Shown: positions 1 to 7,453, counted from the first letter of the stretch. The stretch is DNA of 8,723 nt from Synechococcales cyanobacterium PMM_0073 (GCA_949127695.1 CASBQH010000007.1:1-8723); one strand, 5' to 3'. Made by a program: numbers and translations. The notes: a model not told the origin generated them from the sequence alone.

Positions 1-1
1 A

Positions 2-1071
2 GCCGGAATTGCGATCACATTCGGCGATTTTGAGGCGCTGTCGGTGGCGAAGGGCTGGAACGTCCGCGCTGGCTGGCGCTCACCCCAACCGGCGAAGTGC
101 TGGTGACTGAAACTCGTCAAAACCGGATTACGCTGCTGAGCGACGCCAATCAAGACGGCGTGGCTGAGCAAAAGCAGCAGTTTGCCACCGCCGAGAACGG
201 CCTAAACCAGCCGTTTGGCATGGCCTTCGCCGCCAGCTCTTTCTTTTTGGGCAACACCAACGCCGTTCTGCGCTTTCCCTATCAGTCCGGCCAAACGCAG
301 CTCACCGGACGAGGCGAGCAGATTGCCGCACTGCCTGCCGATGGCTATAACAACCACTGGACGCGGAACGTGGTGGCGGCTCCAGATGGGCAGCGGCTCT
401 ATGTTTCAATTGGCTCAGCCTCTAATGTGGACGTTGAGCCAGCCCCACGCGCCTCGGTGCAGGTGATGGATCTCAACGGCAAGGCCGAAAGCTTTGCCAC
501 CGGACTCCGCAATCCAGTTGGGCTAGATTTTCACCCCGTCACCGGCGAACTCTACACGACTGTCAATGAGCGCGACGGACTGGGCGATGACCTAGTGCCA
601 GACTATTTAACGCGAATCCAGCAGGGCGAGTTTTACGGCTGGCCCTATACCTATCTCACGCCGGATCGGCTTGATCCGCGTCAGGTTCAAGCTGGCCAAA
701 GCGTCAACCCACAGCTAGCTGCCCGCACCCAAATGCCCGACCTGCTGTTTCAGGCGCATTCGGCGGCGCTGGGCTTGCAGTTTTATGATGGCCAGAGCTT
801 CCCAGAGCGCTATCGCAACGGTGCGTTTGTGGCCTTTCGAGGTTCCTGGAACCGGAACCAGGGAACGGGCTACAAAATCGTATTCGCCCCGTTTGATGCC
901 AGCAACCGCCCAACTGGAGCCTATGAAGATTTTGTGACTGGCTTTTTGGTTGACCCGACTGGCCCCACAACCTGGGGACGCCCCGTGGGGCTATTGACTC
1001 TGCCCGACGGCAGCCTGCTGTTCACCGAAGAAGCCAATGGCCGGATCTATCGTGTGCAGCATCGCGGCTAG
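2..1071 (+). CDS. PQQ-type glucose/sorbosone dehydrogenase, 5'-truncated by window edge, with apparent frameshift
   Basis: Seen: an open frame from base 34 to the TAG at 1069-1071 encodes a beta-propeller protein of the soluble glucose/sorbosone dehydrogenase family (COG2133 type). Typical motifs are HWTRNVV followed by a PDG/LYVSIGS strand (bases 355-420), GLRNPVGLDFHP (about 502-537), NERDGLGDDLVPDYL (565-609), FYGWPY (631-648), FRGSWNR (about 835-855) and a final GRPVGL...DGSLLFTEE blade. Members oxidise sugars or other alcohols with PQQ, usually outside the cytoplasm; the substrate here is unknown. The N-terminus with any signal peptide lies outside the window. The GTG at 97 is not a real start, because family-like sequence (GLERPRWLALTPTGE) continues upstream to about base 52. 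There the frame meets a TGA at 31-33, while family-like sequence goes on in frame +2 (2-49). One missing G near 47-52 would rejoin them. Either the gene is a recent pseudogene or this is a read error. It converges on the minus-strand gene ending at 1068. Confidence 0.85.
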
Positions 1072-1301
1072 TGCTCCGGTTCGCCCGTTTGTTCGCTAAT
1101 CCGTTCACCAATCTGCTCATGCTTGCCCCGCACGGGCGGCAACCCGTCTACTAAGCCTAGCTCAAAGGCAATATCTGGCAGATCGCCAGCAATATATTTG
1201 CCCGGTTCAAACAAGCGCCCCGGCGTGAGGCAAACCTGACGCAATTGCACCAGCTCAGTGGGCAAAAAGCTGCGGCGATACTGGCGATATTCCATGCTCA
1301 T
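1068..1301 (-). CDS. Small conserved-looking hypothetical protein, 77 aa, coupled to DUF1802 gene
   Basis: I do not recognise a named family. Seen: a 77-residue, soluble-looking protein with an Arg/Tyr-rich start (MEYRQYRRSFLP), a CLTPGRLFEPGKYIAGDLPDIAFELGLVDG core and a charged tail ending GEPEH. No membrane segment or signal peptide is visible. Its ATG (1301-1299) overlaps the TGA of the upstream DUF1802 gene as ATGA, the usual arrangement for translational coupling. A second in-frame ATG at 1295 is an alternative start. No Shine-Dalgarno sequence precedes either one, which fits reinitiation after DUF1802. The stop (TAG, 1070-1068) lies within the same CTAG that ends the opposite dehydrogenase gene, so there is no room for a terminator between them. 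Inference: co-expressed with DUF1802, function unknown. The ATGA overlap and plausible composition are the only support for it being real. Confidence 0.6.
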   Translation of the reverse strand: MSMEYRQYRRSFLPTELVQLRQVCLTPGRLFEPGKYIAGDLPDIAFELGLVDGLPPVRGKHEQIGERISEQTGEPEH

Positions 1302-1933
1302 GAGAATCTGAGTTCGGGCGTAGGGGCAATTGGCTTAGCGTGATTGAGCTGCCAAATTAGCAGAGACTGCTGTGCTGCGTAAGCGGCATCAGTTAAAGCC
1401 GGAGTCGCGTGACTCGAATCAAACTGGCCAGCAAGCGCCAGGTCAATCCAAGATTTACAGCCGCCGTAGGTCTGGTGATACGGAATAATCTGGGGCTGAG
1501 CCAGCCGATAGCAGCGCAGCAGCAGCGCAGTCAAAGGCAGCTTGGGTTTCCACTTTAGCCGCTCAGTCACAAAGGCCGCATTCCAAATATGGTGAGGCAG
1601 CAGGGAGGCGACCGCTAAGTCTGAGTCAATTTCTCGCCAGTCGGTCAGCTCAGCCCAAGCCTGAACTGCAATGGTTTCAGGATGCCAGCCTGACTCGACT
1701 GGCTGCACCTGAGCCGCATAGTCTGGCTTCAGCCAATGCGGTTTTTGGTGTTCGTAGGTGGGATACAGCCAAAACTGAGGCCGCTCCAGGGCGCTGGGCA
1801 GCAAAAACCGCTGCTCACGGATGCCGCCTTTGCGGAGCAGCAAAATCGTCTCGCCTGCCGCCAGCGCCTGAACTGCAACCGCCCATTCTTTCAGGGCAGG
1901 AGCTTGATGCACCGCACCGTAGACTGTCTCCAA
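1298..1933 (-). CDS. DUF1802 family protein
   Basis: The 211-residue product matches the DUF1802 pattern as I recall it: ALKEWAVAVQAL near residues 13-24, then an ILLLRKGGIREQRF strand (about 30-43), a FWLYPTYEHQ motif (about 54-63) and LKPDYAAQV. The family occurs mainly in cyanobacteria and some other bacteria and has no established function. No signal peptide or membrane helix is visible, so it is probably cytoplasmic. The start is a TTG at 1933-1931, supported by a GGGAGG Shine-Dalgarno (1944-1939) five bases upstream; no better ATG lies near. A TACAAT box (1975-1970) sits about 36 bases upstream of the start codon, directly next to an inverted repeat, so the gene may have its own promoter as well as read-through from the transporter operon. 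It overlaps the 77-aa gene by four bases (ATGA). Family assignment is by motif memory. Confidence 0.8.
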   Translation of the reverse strand: METVYGAVHQAPALKEWAVAVQALAAGETILLLRKGGIREQRFLLPSALERPQFWLYPTYEHQKPHWLKPDYAAQVQPVESGWHPETIAVQAWAELTDWREIDSDLAVASLLPHHIWNAAFVTERLKWKPKLPLTALLLRCYRLAQPQIIPYHQTYGGCKSWIDLALAGQFDSSHATPALTDAAYAAQQSLLIWQLNHAKPIAPTPELRFS

Positions 1934-1969
1934 AACGGCCTCCCGATTGCTGAAGTGAGCCTGCTAATG

Positions 1970-1975
1970 ATTGTA
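1970..1975 (-). promoter_or_regulatory. Candidate -10 box for the DUF1802 gene
   Basis: On the minus strand this reads TACAAT, a good match to TATAAT. Transcription starting about seven bases downstream would give a leader of roughly 30 bases before the TTG at 1933, containing the GGGAGG ribosome-binding site. No convincing -35 hexamer lies 16-18 bases upstream; that place is taken by the inverted repeat 1978-2010, which suggests a regulated promoter. Low confidence, since such hexamers occur by chance. Confidence 0.35.
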
Positions 1976-1977
1976 CC

Positions 1978-2010
1978 GCAGCTGTTCAGACGCGGGAGGC
2001 GAACAGCTGC
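1978..2010. repeat. 10-bp perfect inverted repeat upstream of DUF1802 (operator or hairpin)
   Basis: GCAGCTGTTC (1978-1987) and GAACAGCTGC (2001-2010) are exact reverse complements separated by 13 bases. Each half holds a CAGCTG palindrome. The element lies two bases upstream of a TACAAT box reading toward DUF1802, a place typical for an operator. In RNA it would form a 10-bp stem. There is no T-run after it on the minus strand, so it is not a standard intrinsic terminator. The right arm overlaps one arm of a second inverted repeat (2005-2039). Confidence 0.6.
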
Positions 2011-2039
2011 CCTGTCTATTGACCGAAATGAGGGCAGCT
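2005..2039 (-). terminator. 9-bp inverted repeat just after cmpD stop (possible terminator or attenuator stem)
   Basis: AGCTGCCCT (2005-2013) and AGGGCAGCT (2031-2039) are exact reverse complements with a 17-base loop. The stem begins five bases after the cmpD stop codon (TAG, 2046-2044), so it is the first structure in the operon's 3' end. A U-tract is lacking, so factor-independent termination is uncertain; it may instead protect the mRNA 3' end. It cannot form together with the stem 1978-2010, because both use bases 2005-2010. Confidence 0.4.
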
Positions 2040-2043
2040 AACC

Positions 2044-2889
2044 CTAATCGACCCCGTGAGCAAAGCGGTTATACAAGAAGTCGAGCGCATGGTTTCGCAG
2101 CTTATAGTATTCTGGCGTTTCCATCATCCGAGTCCGGTTGCGCGGACGCTTAAACGGAATCTCCATAATTTCGCCAATCGTCGCCGCAGGGCCATTCGTC
2201 ATCATCACCAGCCGATCGGCCAAAAACAGCGCCTCGTCAATGTCGTGCGTAATCATCAGCACCGTACAGCGATGTTCATTCCAGATTTTCAAAAGCTCTT
2301 CTTGCAGCTCTTCTTTAGTGATTGCATCTAGCGCCCCAAACGGCTCATCCAAAATCAGCACCTCTGGCCGAATCGAGAGTGCCCGCGCAATGGCCACCCG
2401 CTGCTTCATCCCGCCCGAAATCTGCGGCGGCTTTTTGTCAGTAGCTTCAGTCAGCCCCACCATCGCCAGGTGATCGTTCACGATCCGCGTCTTCTCTGCC
2501 TGTGACTTTTCAGGATAGACCTTCTTCACGGCCAGATAGACATTTTCAAACACCGTCAGCCAAGGCAGCAGCGCATAGCCCTGAAACACCACCATTCGAT
2601 CGGGTCCCGGCTTGGTGACAGGGATACCATTGACGCGCACTTGGCCAGTGCTGGGCTGAGAAAAGCCGCTGACCATATTGAGCAATGTTGTTTTGCCGCA
2701 GCCAGAATGGCCAATTAAACAAATAAATTCGCTTTTCTGAATATCCAGACTGACGTTTTCAAGAACCGTGTAGCCACCTGTTTTAGTGGGATAGATCTTC
2801 GCCACATTATCAACTTTTACAAAGGCTTCCTGGCTTCCATCAGCTGGCGTCACGAGAGAGTTGGTAGCGGTGTTTGAAATAGTTTGCAT
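2044..2889 (-). CDS. cmpD: Bicarbonate ABC transporter ATPase CmpD (NrtD/CmpD family)
   Basis: The 281-residue protein is a single ABC ATPase of the nitrate/bicarbonate/taurine import group. Visible motifs are Walker A GHSGCGKT (60-67), Q-loop Gln103, signature ISGGMKQR (157-164), Walker B VLILDEP (177-183), D-loop GALD (185-188) and switch His215. The first 22 residues or so are an unconserved tail before the ATPase fold. It lacks the extra C-terminal domain of CmpC, so the two ATPases would pair as a heterodimer on the cytoplasmic face of the CmpB permease. The ATG at 2889-2887 has no recognisable Shine-Dalgarno, and the cmpC stop lies 183 bp upstream with a hairpin repeat array between, so expression may differ from cmpC. 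The Cmp rather than Nrt name follows from CmpA in the same operon; the C-terminal FLYNRFAH ending also resembles CmpD as I recall it. Confidence 0.85.
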   Translation of the reverse strand: MQTISNTATNSLVTPADGSQEAFVKVDNVAKIYPTKTGGYTVLENVSLDIQKSEFICLIGHSGCGKTTLLNMVSGFSQPSTGQVRVNGIPVTKPGPDRMVVFQGYALLPWLTVFENVYLAVKKVYPEKSQAEKTRIVNDHLAMVGLTEATDKKPPQISGGMKQRVAIARALSIRPEVLILDEPFGALDAITKEELQEELLKIWNEHRCTVLMITHDIDEALFLADRLVMMTNGPAATIGEIMEIPFKRPRNRTRMMETPEYYKLRNHALDFLYNRFAHGVD

Positions 2890-2943
2890 GATAGGAAAAA
2901 GAACGACTAGGGATGCAGATTGATTGACTGGTCGCGAACTGTA

Positions 2944-3068
2944 GATCCCCCTAACCCCCTTACAAAAGGGGGAACCGAGCCAGAAGTTCTCAAAGTCCCT
3001 CTTTTTGAGGAGGAACCGAACCAGAATTATTCAAAGTCCCCCTTTTTTAAGGGGGATTTAGGGGGATC
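2944..3068. repeat. G/C-run hairpin repeat array in the cmpC-cmpD gap
   Basis: The ends form an imperfect terminal inverted repeat: the left arm 2944-2972 and the reverse complement of the right arm 3038-3068 differ by a 2-base gap and one mismatch, and each begins GATCCCCCTAA. Each end is itself a hairpin: CCCCCTT-N4-AAGGGGG at 2955-2972 and again at 3038-3055. Between them is a decayed central hairpin (CCTC-T5-GAGG, 2998-3010) and a direct repeat of about 41 bases (GGAACCGA.CCAGAA...TCAAAGTCCC, starting near 2971 and 3012). I recall the motif of C-runs, TTAA-like loops and CAAAGTCCCCC as a dispersed repeat in filamentous cyanobacteria. It stops four bases from the cmpC stop codon. I see no clear target-site duplication. 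Confidence 0.8.
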
Positions 3069-3072
3069 GGAC

Positions 3073-5076
3073 TTAGGCCGTGCGGGCAACGGGCGCAGTC
3101 AGCGGAATTTCCGCCATGTAAATATCGTGCTTGATCTCCAGACTGTTCAAGTAGGCAATCGGGTCTTCAGCCGTAAAGGTAACGCCATCAAACAGATGAA
3201 TTGGGCCTCGGCTGTAGGTGATGTCTGGCAAGCCTAGCTCGCGAGCCGCGATGCTGAACACGCTGATCTTGCAGACGCGCTCCAGAATTTCCACCCAGTT
3301 GCGCGGGAATGGAATATCGCCCCAGCGAGCCATTTGGGTCATTAGCCAGAGATGCTCGGTGCGGCTAGGTCGATTCACGCCCTGACCAAAAAACTGGTGG
3401 TGGGCATAGGCAGCAGGCGAGGGCTGCAAGTCGCAGGTGTTGGCATCGGGATCGCCGAGGTGAATATATTCTACATCTGCACCCAGATAGTCTGCCCCCG
3501 ACAGGATCTGGCGGATCTCGTCGCGGTTGTTGCCGTCCATGCAGTAGCGGCAGGCTTCCAAGAGCGCCTTCACCAGCGCCACATGCGTATTTGGGTAGGC
3601 CAGCGACCAGTCTTCCCGCACGCCCAGCACCTTGCCGGGATGGCCGTTCCAGATTTCTAGATCGGTGGCAATCGTGTAGCCAATGCCTTCCATCGCCGCC
3701 CAAGTGTTCCAGGGTTCGCCGACGCAGAAGCCGTCGATATTGCCGGCCTGCAAGTTGGCCAGCATTTGGGCAGGGGGTAGCGTCGAGATCGTGGTGTCGT
3801 GCTTGGGATCAATCCCGGCGGAGGCCAGCCAGTAGCGCAGCAGCAGGTTATGCATGGAGGAGGGATGCACCACGCCAAACGTGTGCTGTTTGTCAGGCGT
3901 TTTCAGCAGGTGTTTTTTCAGATCATCTAGGACATATACGCCTTCGTCATTAAACCGTTTGTCTAGCGTAATCGCGTTGCCGTTGCGGGTTAGCGTCAGC
4001 GCTGAAACAATCGGCAAGGGCTTGTTGTCCATGCCGCCGACGGTCAGCCAGACCGGCATCCCAGAGGGCATCTGCGCCGCATCCAAATGTCTGCCCGCGA
4101 TCCCGTCCTGAATCCCGCGCCAGCTCGACTCGCGTACCAGATTTACTTCATCTAGGCCATGATGTGCAAACAGCCCTTTCTCTTTGGCAATCACCAGCGG
4201 CGCACAGGCGGTTAGCGGCACATAGCCAATTTCCAGGTTCACTTTTTCCAGCCCGTGCCGCGCAATGGCGCTCTGCTTGCGGGCGCGCAGCTGCTTGATC
4301 CGCTTTTGCTGATTCAGGAAGTAGATGATTTCGCTGCGGTAGCTGTAGTAGTTGGGGTGATTTACCACCTCCATCCGCTTGCGGGGGCGAGGAAGATCGA
4401 CGGTGAGAATCTGGCCAATTTTCGACTCTGGGCCGTTGGTCAGCATCACCACCCGGTCAGAGAGCAGCAGCGCTTCGTCAACGTCATGTGTCACCATGAT
4501 CGCGGTAACGTGATTTTCTTCGCAGATCTGCATCAGCTGCTCTTGCAGGTTGCCGCGCGTCAGGGCATCCAGCGCCCCAAACGGCTCGTCCAGCAGCAGC
4601 AGCTTGGGCCGAATCGCCAGCGCTCGCGCAATGGCCACCCGCTGCTTCATCCCGCCAGAGAGTTGGTCGGGTGGCTTATCGGCAGCATGGCGCAGCCCGA
4701 CCATATCGATATGCTGCTCGATTACCTGCTGCCGTTCGGCGGGCGAGAGGTCGGTGAGGACATTTTTCACCGCCAGCTCAATATTCTGGCGCACCGTCAT
4801 CCAGGGCAGCAGCGAATAGTTTTGAAAGACCACCATCCGGTTCGGACCAGGTTTTGTGACCGGTTTGCCCTCCATGCTCACCGATCCCGCAGTGGGCTGT
4901 GAAAAGCCTGCAATCATATCCAGCAGGGTAGACTTGCCGCAGCCAGAATGGCCAATCAGCGAGACAAATTCACCTTGCTTGATCGTTAAATCAATCCCAG
5001 TCAAGGCGATATATTCACCCCCTCCCGCCAGCGGAAACACCTTCTTCACCTGTTCAACGGCCACTAAATCAGTCAT
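3073..5076 (-). CDS. cmpC: Bicarbonate ABC transporter ATPase with C-terminal solute-binding-like domain, CmpC
   Basis: The 667-residue protein is a fusion, the normal architecture and length for NrtC/CmpC. Residues 1-255 or so are an ABC ATPase with Walker A GHSGCGKS (42-49), Gln85, LSGGM (139-143), Walker B LLLLDEP (159-165) and His197. A basic linker (about 258-275, [10 protein letters not shown]) leads into a domain homologous to the CmpA/NrtA binding protein (about 280-650: [23 protein letters not shown], then CVGEPWN at 451-457). This domain has no signal peptide and so stays cytoplasmic. In the nitrate system the equivalent domain regulates transport; a sensing role here is inferred. 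The domain carries His409 and Lys482 where CmpA has Gln202 and Glu275. The ATG at 5076 follows a GGAGGGG Shine-Dalgarno with an eight-base gap. It lies 69 bp after cmpB; a hairpin repeat follows its stop. Confidence 0.85.
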   Translation of the reverse strand: MTDLVAVEQVKKVFPLAGGGEYIALTGIDLTIKQGEFVSLIGHSGCGKSTLLDMIAGFSQPTAGSVSMEGKPVTKPGPNRMVVFQNYSLLPWMTVRQNIELAVKNVLTDLSPAERQQVIEQHIDMVGLRHAADKPPDQLSGGMKQRVAIARALAIRPKLLLLDEPFGALDALTRGNLQEQLMQICEENHVTAIMVTHDVDEALLLSDRVVMLTNGPESKIGQILTVDLPRPRKRMEVVNHPNYYSYRSEIIYFLNQQKRIKQLRARKQSAIARHGLEKVNLEIGYVPLTACAPLVIAKEKGLFAHHGLDEVNLVRESSWRGIQDGIAGRHLDAAQMPSGMPVWLTVGGMDNKPLPIVSALTLTRNGNAITLDKRFNDEGVYVLDDLKKHLLKTPDKQHTFGVVHPSSMHNLLLRYWLASAGIDPKHDTTISTLPPAQMLANLQAGNIDGFCVGEPWNTWAAMEGIGYTIATDLEIWNGHPGKVLGVREDWSLAYPNTHVALVKALLEACRYCMDGNNRDEIRQILSGADYLGADVEYIHLGDPDANTCDLQPSPAAYAHHQFFGQGVNRPSRTEHLWLMTQMARWGDIPFPRNWVEILERVCKISVFSIAARELGLPDITYSRGPIHLFDGVTFTAEDPIAYLNSLEIKHDIYMAEIPLTAPVARTA

Positions 5077-5145
5077 TGCTCAGTCCCCTCCGCTAGAAAT
5101 CTTGTGTGAACGAGAGTGTGAATGCAAAAATCTACGGTATCCCGC

Positions 5146-5991
5146 TTACGCGTTGGGCAAGATTAGACGCTGAAGATAGGCAATTGACCGATCCAGCAGC
5201 AGACCCACCGCGCCAATATAGATCACCGCCAAAATAATCTCGCTGATGTAGTTCTGCTGATAGGCATCCCAGATGAAAAAGCCAATTCCGACAATCCCAG
5301 ACATCACGATTTCAGCGGCGATAATGGCTAGCCAAGCCAAGCCAATCGCAATTCTGAGGCCGGTGAAGATATAGGGCAGCGCTGCCGGAAAAAGAATGTT
5401 GATGTAATAGTCTTTACGAGAGAGTTGGAGCACTTTGGCAACGTTTTGGAAGTCCACCGGAATCTGTCTGACGCCTTCAGCGGTGTTGATCAAAATTGGC
5501 CAAACTGCCGTAATAAAGATGACGAAAATAGCGGCGGGCTGGTTTTGCTGCAAGGCAACCAGGGCAATCGGCACCCAGGCTAGCGGAGCGACCATCCGCA
5601 GAAACTGGAACAGCGGATCGAATGCTTTATTTAAAAGATGATTGCTACCGACCAAAACGCCGACGGTAATGCCGACGATTGCCGCCATTGAATAGCCCTG
5701 AGCCACTCTGCCCAAGCTCGCCAGCGTCTGCCAAAACAGACCCTTATCTAGCCCACCCCGGTCATAGAAAGGATACATCAGCAGCTGTCGCGTTCGCGTG
5801 TCAGTCCAGAGGCTGGTTGGTCCTGGCAGCCGAGTCAGGCCAGAAGAAGAGAACATCTGCCAAACAATTAAGAACCCCAGCGTTCCCATAATCGGCAGCA
5901 AGATGTCCTGGGTTCGACTATTCCAAAAAGGTTTGGCCGCACTGGATGGTTTGGCCGCGCTTTTCTGTTTTTCCGTTTGAGCAACTACCAT
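5146..5991 (-). CDS. cmpB: Bicarbonate ABC transporter permease CmpB
   Basis: The 281-residue protein is a BPD-type inner-membrane permease of the NrtB/CmpB family. Hydrophobic stretches suitable for membrane helices lie near residues 30-48, 100-118, 135-148, 152-170, 208-238 and 250-266. The cytoplasmic EAA-type loop that docks on the ATPases is about 172-206 (EGVRQIPVDFQNVAKVLQLS then ILFPAALPYIFTGLR). The family signature LPGPTSLW (55-62) is present. I place the start at the ATG 5991-5989 because an AAGGAG Shine-Dalgarno (6003-5998) lies six bases upstream; an upstream in-frame TTG at 6012 would put that site inside the gene. The N-terminus is Lys/Ala/Ser-rich and probably cytoplasmic. The gap to cmpA is 94 bp and holds a hairpin. 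Two identical subunits probably form the pore. Confidence 0.87.
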   Translation of the reverse strand: MVVAQTEKQKSAAKPSSAAKPFWNSRTQDILLPIMGTLGFLIVWQMFSSSGLTRLPGPTSLWTDTRTRQLLMYPFYDRGGLDKGLFWQTLASLGRVAQGYSMAAIVGITVGVLVGSNHLLNKAFDPLFQFLRMVAPLAWVPIALVALQQNQPAAIFVIFITAVWPILINTAEGVRQIPVDFQNVAKVLQLSRKDYYINILFPAALPYIFTGLRIAIGLAWLAIIAAEIVMSGIVGIGFFIWDAYQQNYISEIILAVIYIGAVGLLLDRSIAYLQRLILPNA

Positions 5992-6041
5992 AAGAATCTC
6001 CTTCAGTATCAATATGAAATTAGGGATCTGCGCTGTTTAGC

Positions 6042-6060
6042 TCCCCCTAGGGAAGGGGGA
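6042..6060 (-). terminator. Hairpin between cmpA and cmpB, possible partial terminator or mRNA stabiliser
   Basis: TCCCCCT (6042-6048) and AGGGGGA (6054-6060) form a perfect 7-bp stem with a 5-base loop, 25 bases after the cmpA stop. The C-run/G-run arms resemble the repeat hairpins after cmpC. No U-tract follows. In binding-protein transporters such a stem often keeps the first gene's message more abundant than the rest, which suits a binding protein needed in excess; that role is inferred. Confidence 0.5.
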
Positions 6061-6085
6061 ATTAAACTTTAAACTCAGAGGCTGC

Positions 6086-7453
6086 TCAAGCCTTCTTAAT
6101 CTTCTGGCTGTCAAGATAGCCTTGAGGATTCTTGGGATCGAACTTGATGCCATCAAAGAAGGTCTCGACACCGCGAGATGTTTCAGTGGGGATATCAGAG
6201 AAGCCTGCCTCTGTTGCTGCTTCACGCCAGAGATCTTCGCGATTCACCTTGTCAATCACTTTCTGAATCGCGTCAAAATCCTTCATGTCACCCAGCGGAA
6301 AGCCCCAGCGCACCGACTCTGTAAGGAACCACAGGTCATGGCTCTTGTACGGGTAAGAGACAGTCCCACGCGGATCTTTCCAGTAGAGCGGGCCAGCATT
6401 GAAGTCATTGATGGCTGCTTTACCATCGCCCATCGTGTACTTGCCTTCATAGGGCGGCGTTAAGATAGCCACCGGTACGTTGAAGTAATTGCGCGCAGAA
6501 ACAATCTGCACCAGCTCCGCCCGATTCTCTGGCTTGTCACACCACTGCTGCGCTTCCATCACTGCTTTGAGCAGCGCCTTGGTTGCCTTCGGATTCGCAT
6601 CTACCCAGTCAGCCCGCACGGCCAGATATTCCTCTGGGTGAAATGGCCAAATCTCCTCGGTTAGCGCCGCCATAAAGCCAATTTTATCTGCCACAATCCG
6701 ATAGGGCCAGGGATCGCCGGTGCTGAAGGCATCCATCGTACCATTCCGCATTCCCTGAACGGTTTCAGCTGACGGCACCGCTAAGAGGTCAATGTCGGTA
6801 CCTGGATTCACCCCACCTGCGGCAAACCAGTAGCGAATCCAAAAGTCTTGGTTAACATGCGGAAAGGTGTGAGCTGCCTTAAACTTGCGCCCATTCGTAC
6901 TCTGAAAGTTCTTGATGTAGTCCGCTGCCCCTGAAAGATCGAGCTTTAGCCCCTTGCCATCGTGAATGCCTGAGACAGCAATACCGTTGCCTTGGGTGAC
7001 AAGCTGAGCCAGCACATACATCGGCACTTTCTTGCCGTTGGTAATCACGCCCTCGCTGATTAGATGGGGCATGGGCATTTGCCACTGTCCGCCGTCAATG
7101 CCGCCGCCAGCAGAGCCAATCGTCACGTTGTCTCTGGCTGAAGCCCAGTTGGCTTGCTTCGAGACTTCTACGCCCGTCATCCCATATTTGTCAAAAAAGC
7201 CTTTCTCTTTGGCAATAATCAAGGGTGCAGATTCCACAATTGGAATGTAGCCCAGCTTGATTGTGGTGACTTCGGGCGCGTCGGCAGCCGTAACTGGGCT
7301 AGCGGCTGGCGCATTGGGCGAGGCGCTGGTGCCGGTGTTTGAAGTCGGCTCAGGTGGGTTGCCCATGCAGCCTTTGAGCGCAACTGAAGCCGCTGCTGAC
7401 ACACCTGCGGTAACTAAAAAACGACGCCGAGTCAATCCAGAAAAATCAGACAT
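6086..7453 (-). CDS. cmpA: Bicarbonate-binding lipoprotein CmpA (ABC transporter solute-binding protein)
   Basis: The 455-residue protein is a two-lobed solute-binding protein of the NrtA/CmpA family. The N-terminus has a twin-arginine motif (TRRRFL, 8-13), a hydrophobic stretch and a lipobox LKGC with acylated Cys29, so it is exported folded and anchored to the plasma membrane. A Pro/Ala/Ser/Thr linker (31-62) follows, then the binding domain ([20 protein letters not shown] at 65-84). Aligning from memory to NrtA, Trp103, Gln154 and Gly246 match shared ligand-pocket positions, whereas nitrate-contacting His and Lys are replaced by Gln202 (VNQDFW) and Glu275 (HPEEYLAVR), the CmpA state; CmpA binds bicarbonate with Ca2+. 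[16 protein letters not shown] (116-131) and [10 protein letters not shown] (244-253) also read as CmpA. The ATG has an excellent AGGAGG five bases upstream. First gene of the operon; NrtA is the less likely alternative. Confidence 0.88.
   Translation of the reverse strand: MSDFSGLTRRRFLVTAGVSAAASVALKGCMGNPPEPTSNTGTSASPNAPAASPVTAADAPEVTTIKLGYIPIVESAPLIIAKEKGFFDKYGMTGVEVSKQANWASARDNVTIGSAGGGIDGGQWQMPMPHLISEGVITNGKKVPMYVLAQLVTQGNGIAVSGIHDGKGLKLDLSGAADYIKNFQSTNGRKFKAAHTFPHVNQDFWIRYWFAAGGVNPGTDIDLLAVPSAETVQGMRNGTMDAFSTGDPWPYRIVADKIGFMAALTEEIWPFHPEEYLAVRADWVDANPKATKALLKAVMEAQQWCDKPENRAELVQIVSARNYFNVPVAILTPPYEGKYTMGDGKAAINDFNAGPLYWKDPRGTVSYPYKSHDLWFLTESVRWGFPLGDMKDFDAIQKVIDKVNREDLWREAATEAGFSDIPTETSRGVETFFDGIKFDPKNPQGYLDSQKIKKA

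Noticed and set aside
97..99. GTG as the dehydrogenase start codon
   Set aside because: Family-like sequence (LERPRWLALTPTGE) continues upstream in the same frame, so this is an internal valine codon.
2944..3068. Insertion sequence or transposon with target duplication
   Set aside because: There is no transposase frame, and the flanking bases do not form a clear direct repeat; it is described only as a hairpin repeat array.
2944..3068. CRISPR array
   Set aside because: Only two imperfect direct repeat units exist and the units are contiguous and palindromic, without unique spacers of uniform length.
2920..3237. Plus-strand open frame running through the hairpin repeat
   Set aside because: It consists of translated repeat sequence and the antisense of the cmpC 3' end; no ribosome-binding site or family motif.
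4255..4902. Long plus-strand open frame of 215 codons
   Set aside because: It lies wholly antisense to the ATPase domain of cmpC, whose motifs are intact, and its product has no recognisable family features.
5992..6012. Longer cmpB starting at TTG 6012
   Set aside because: The AAGGAG ribosome-binding site at 6003-5998 would fall inside the gene, while it is ideally placed for the ATG at 5991.
6086..7453. Naming the operon nrtABCD
   Set aside because: Overall similarity alone would allow it, but the Gln202/Glu275 pocket pattern, CmpA-like motifs and lack of nitrogen-assimilation neighbours favour cmp.
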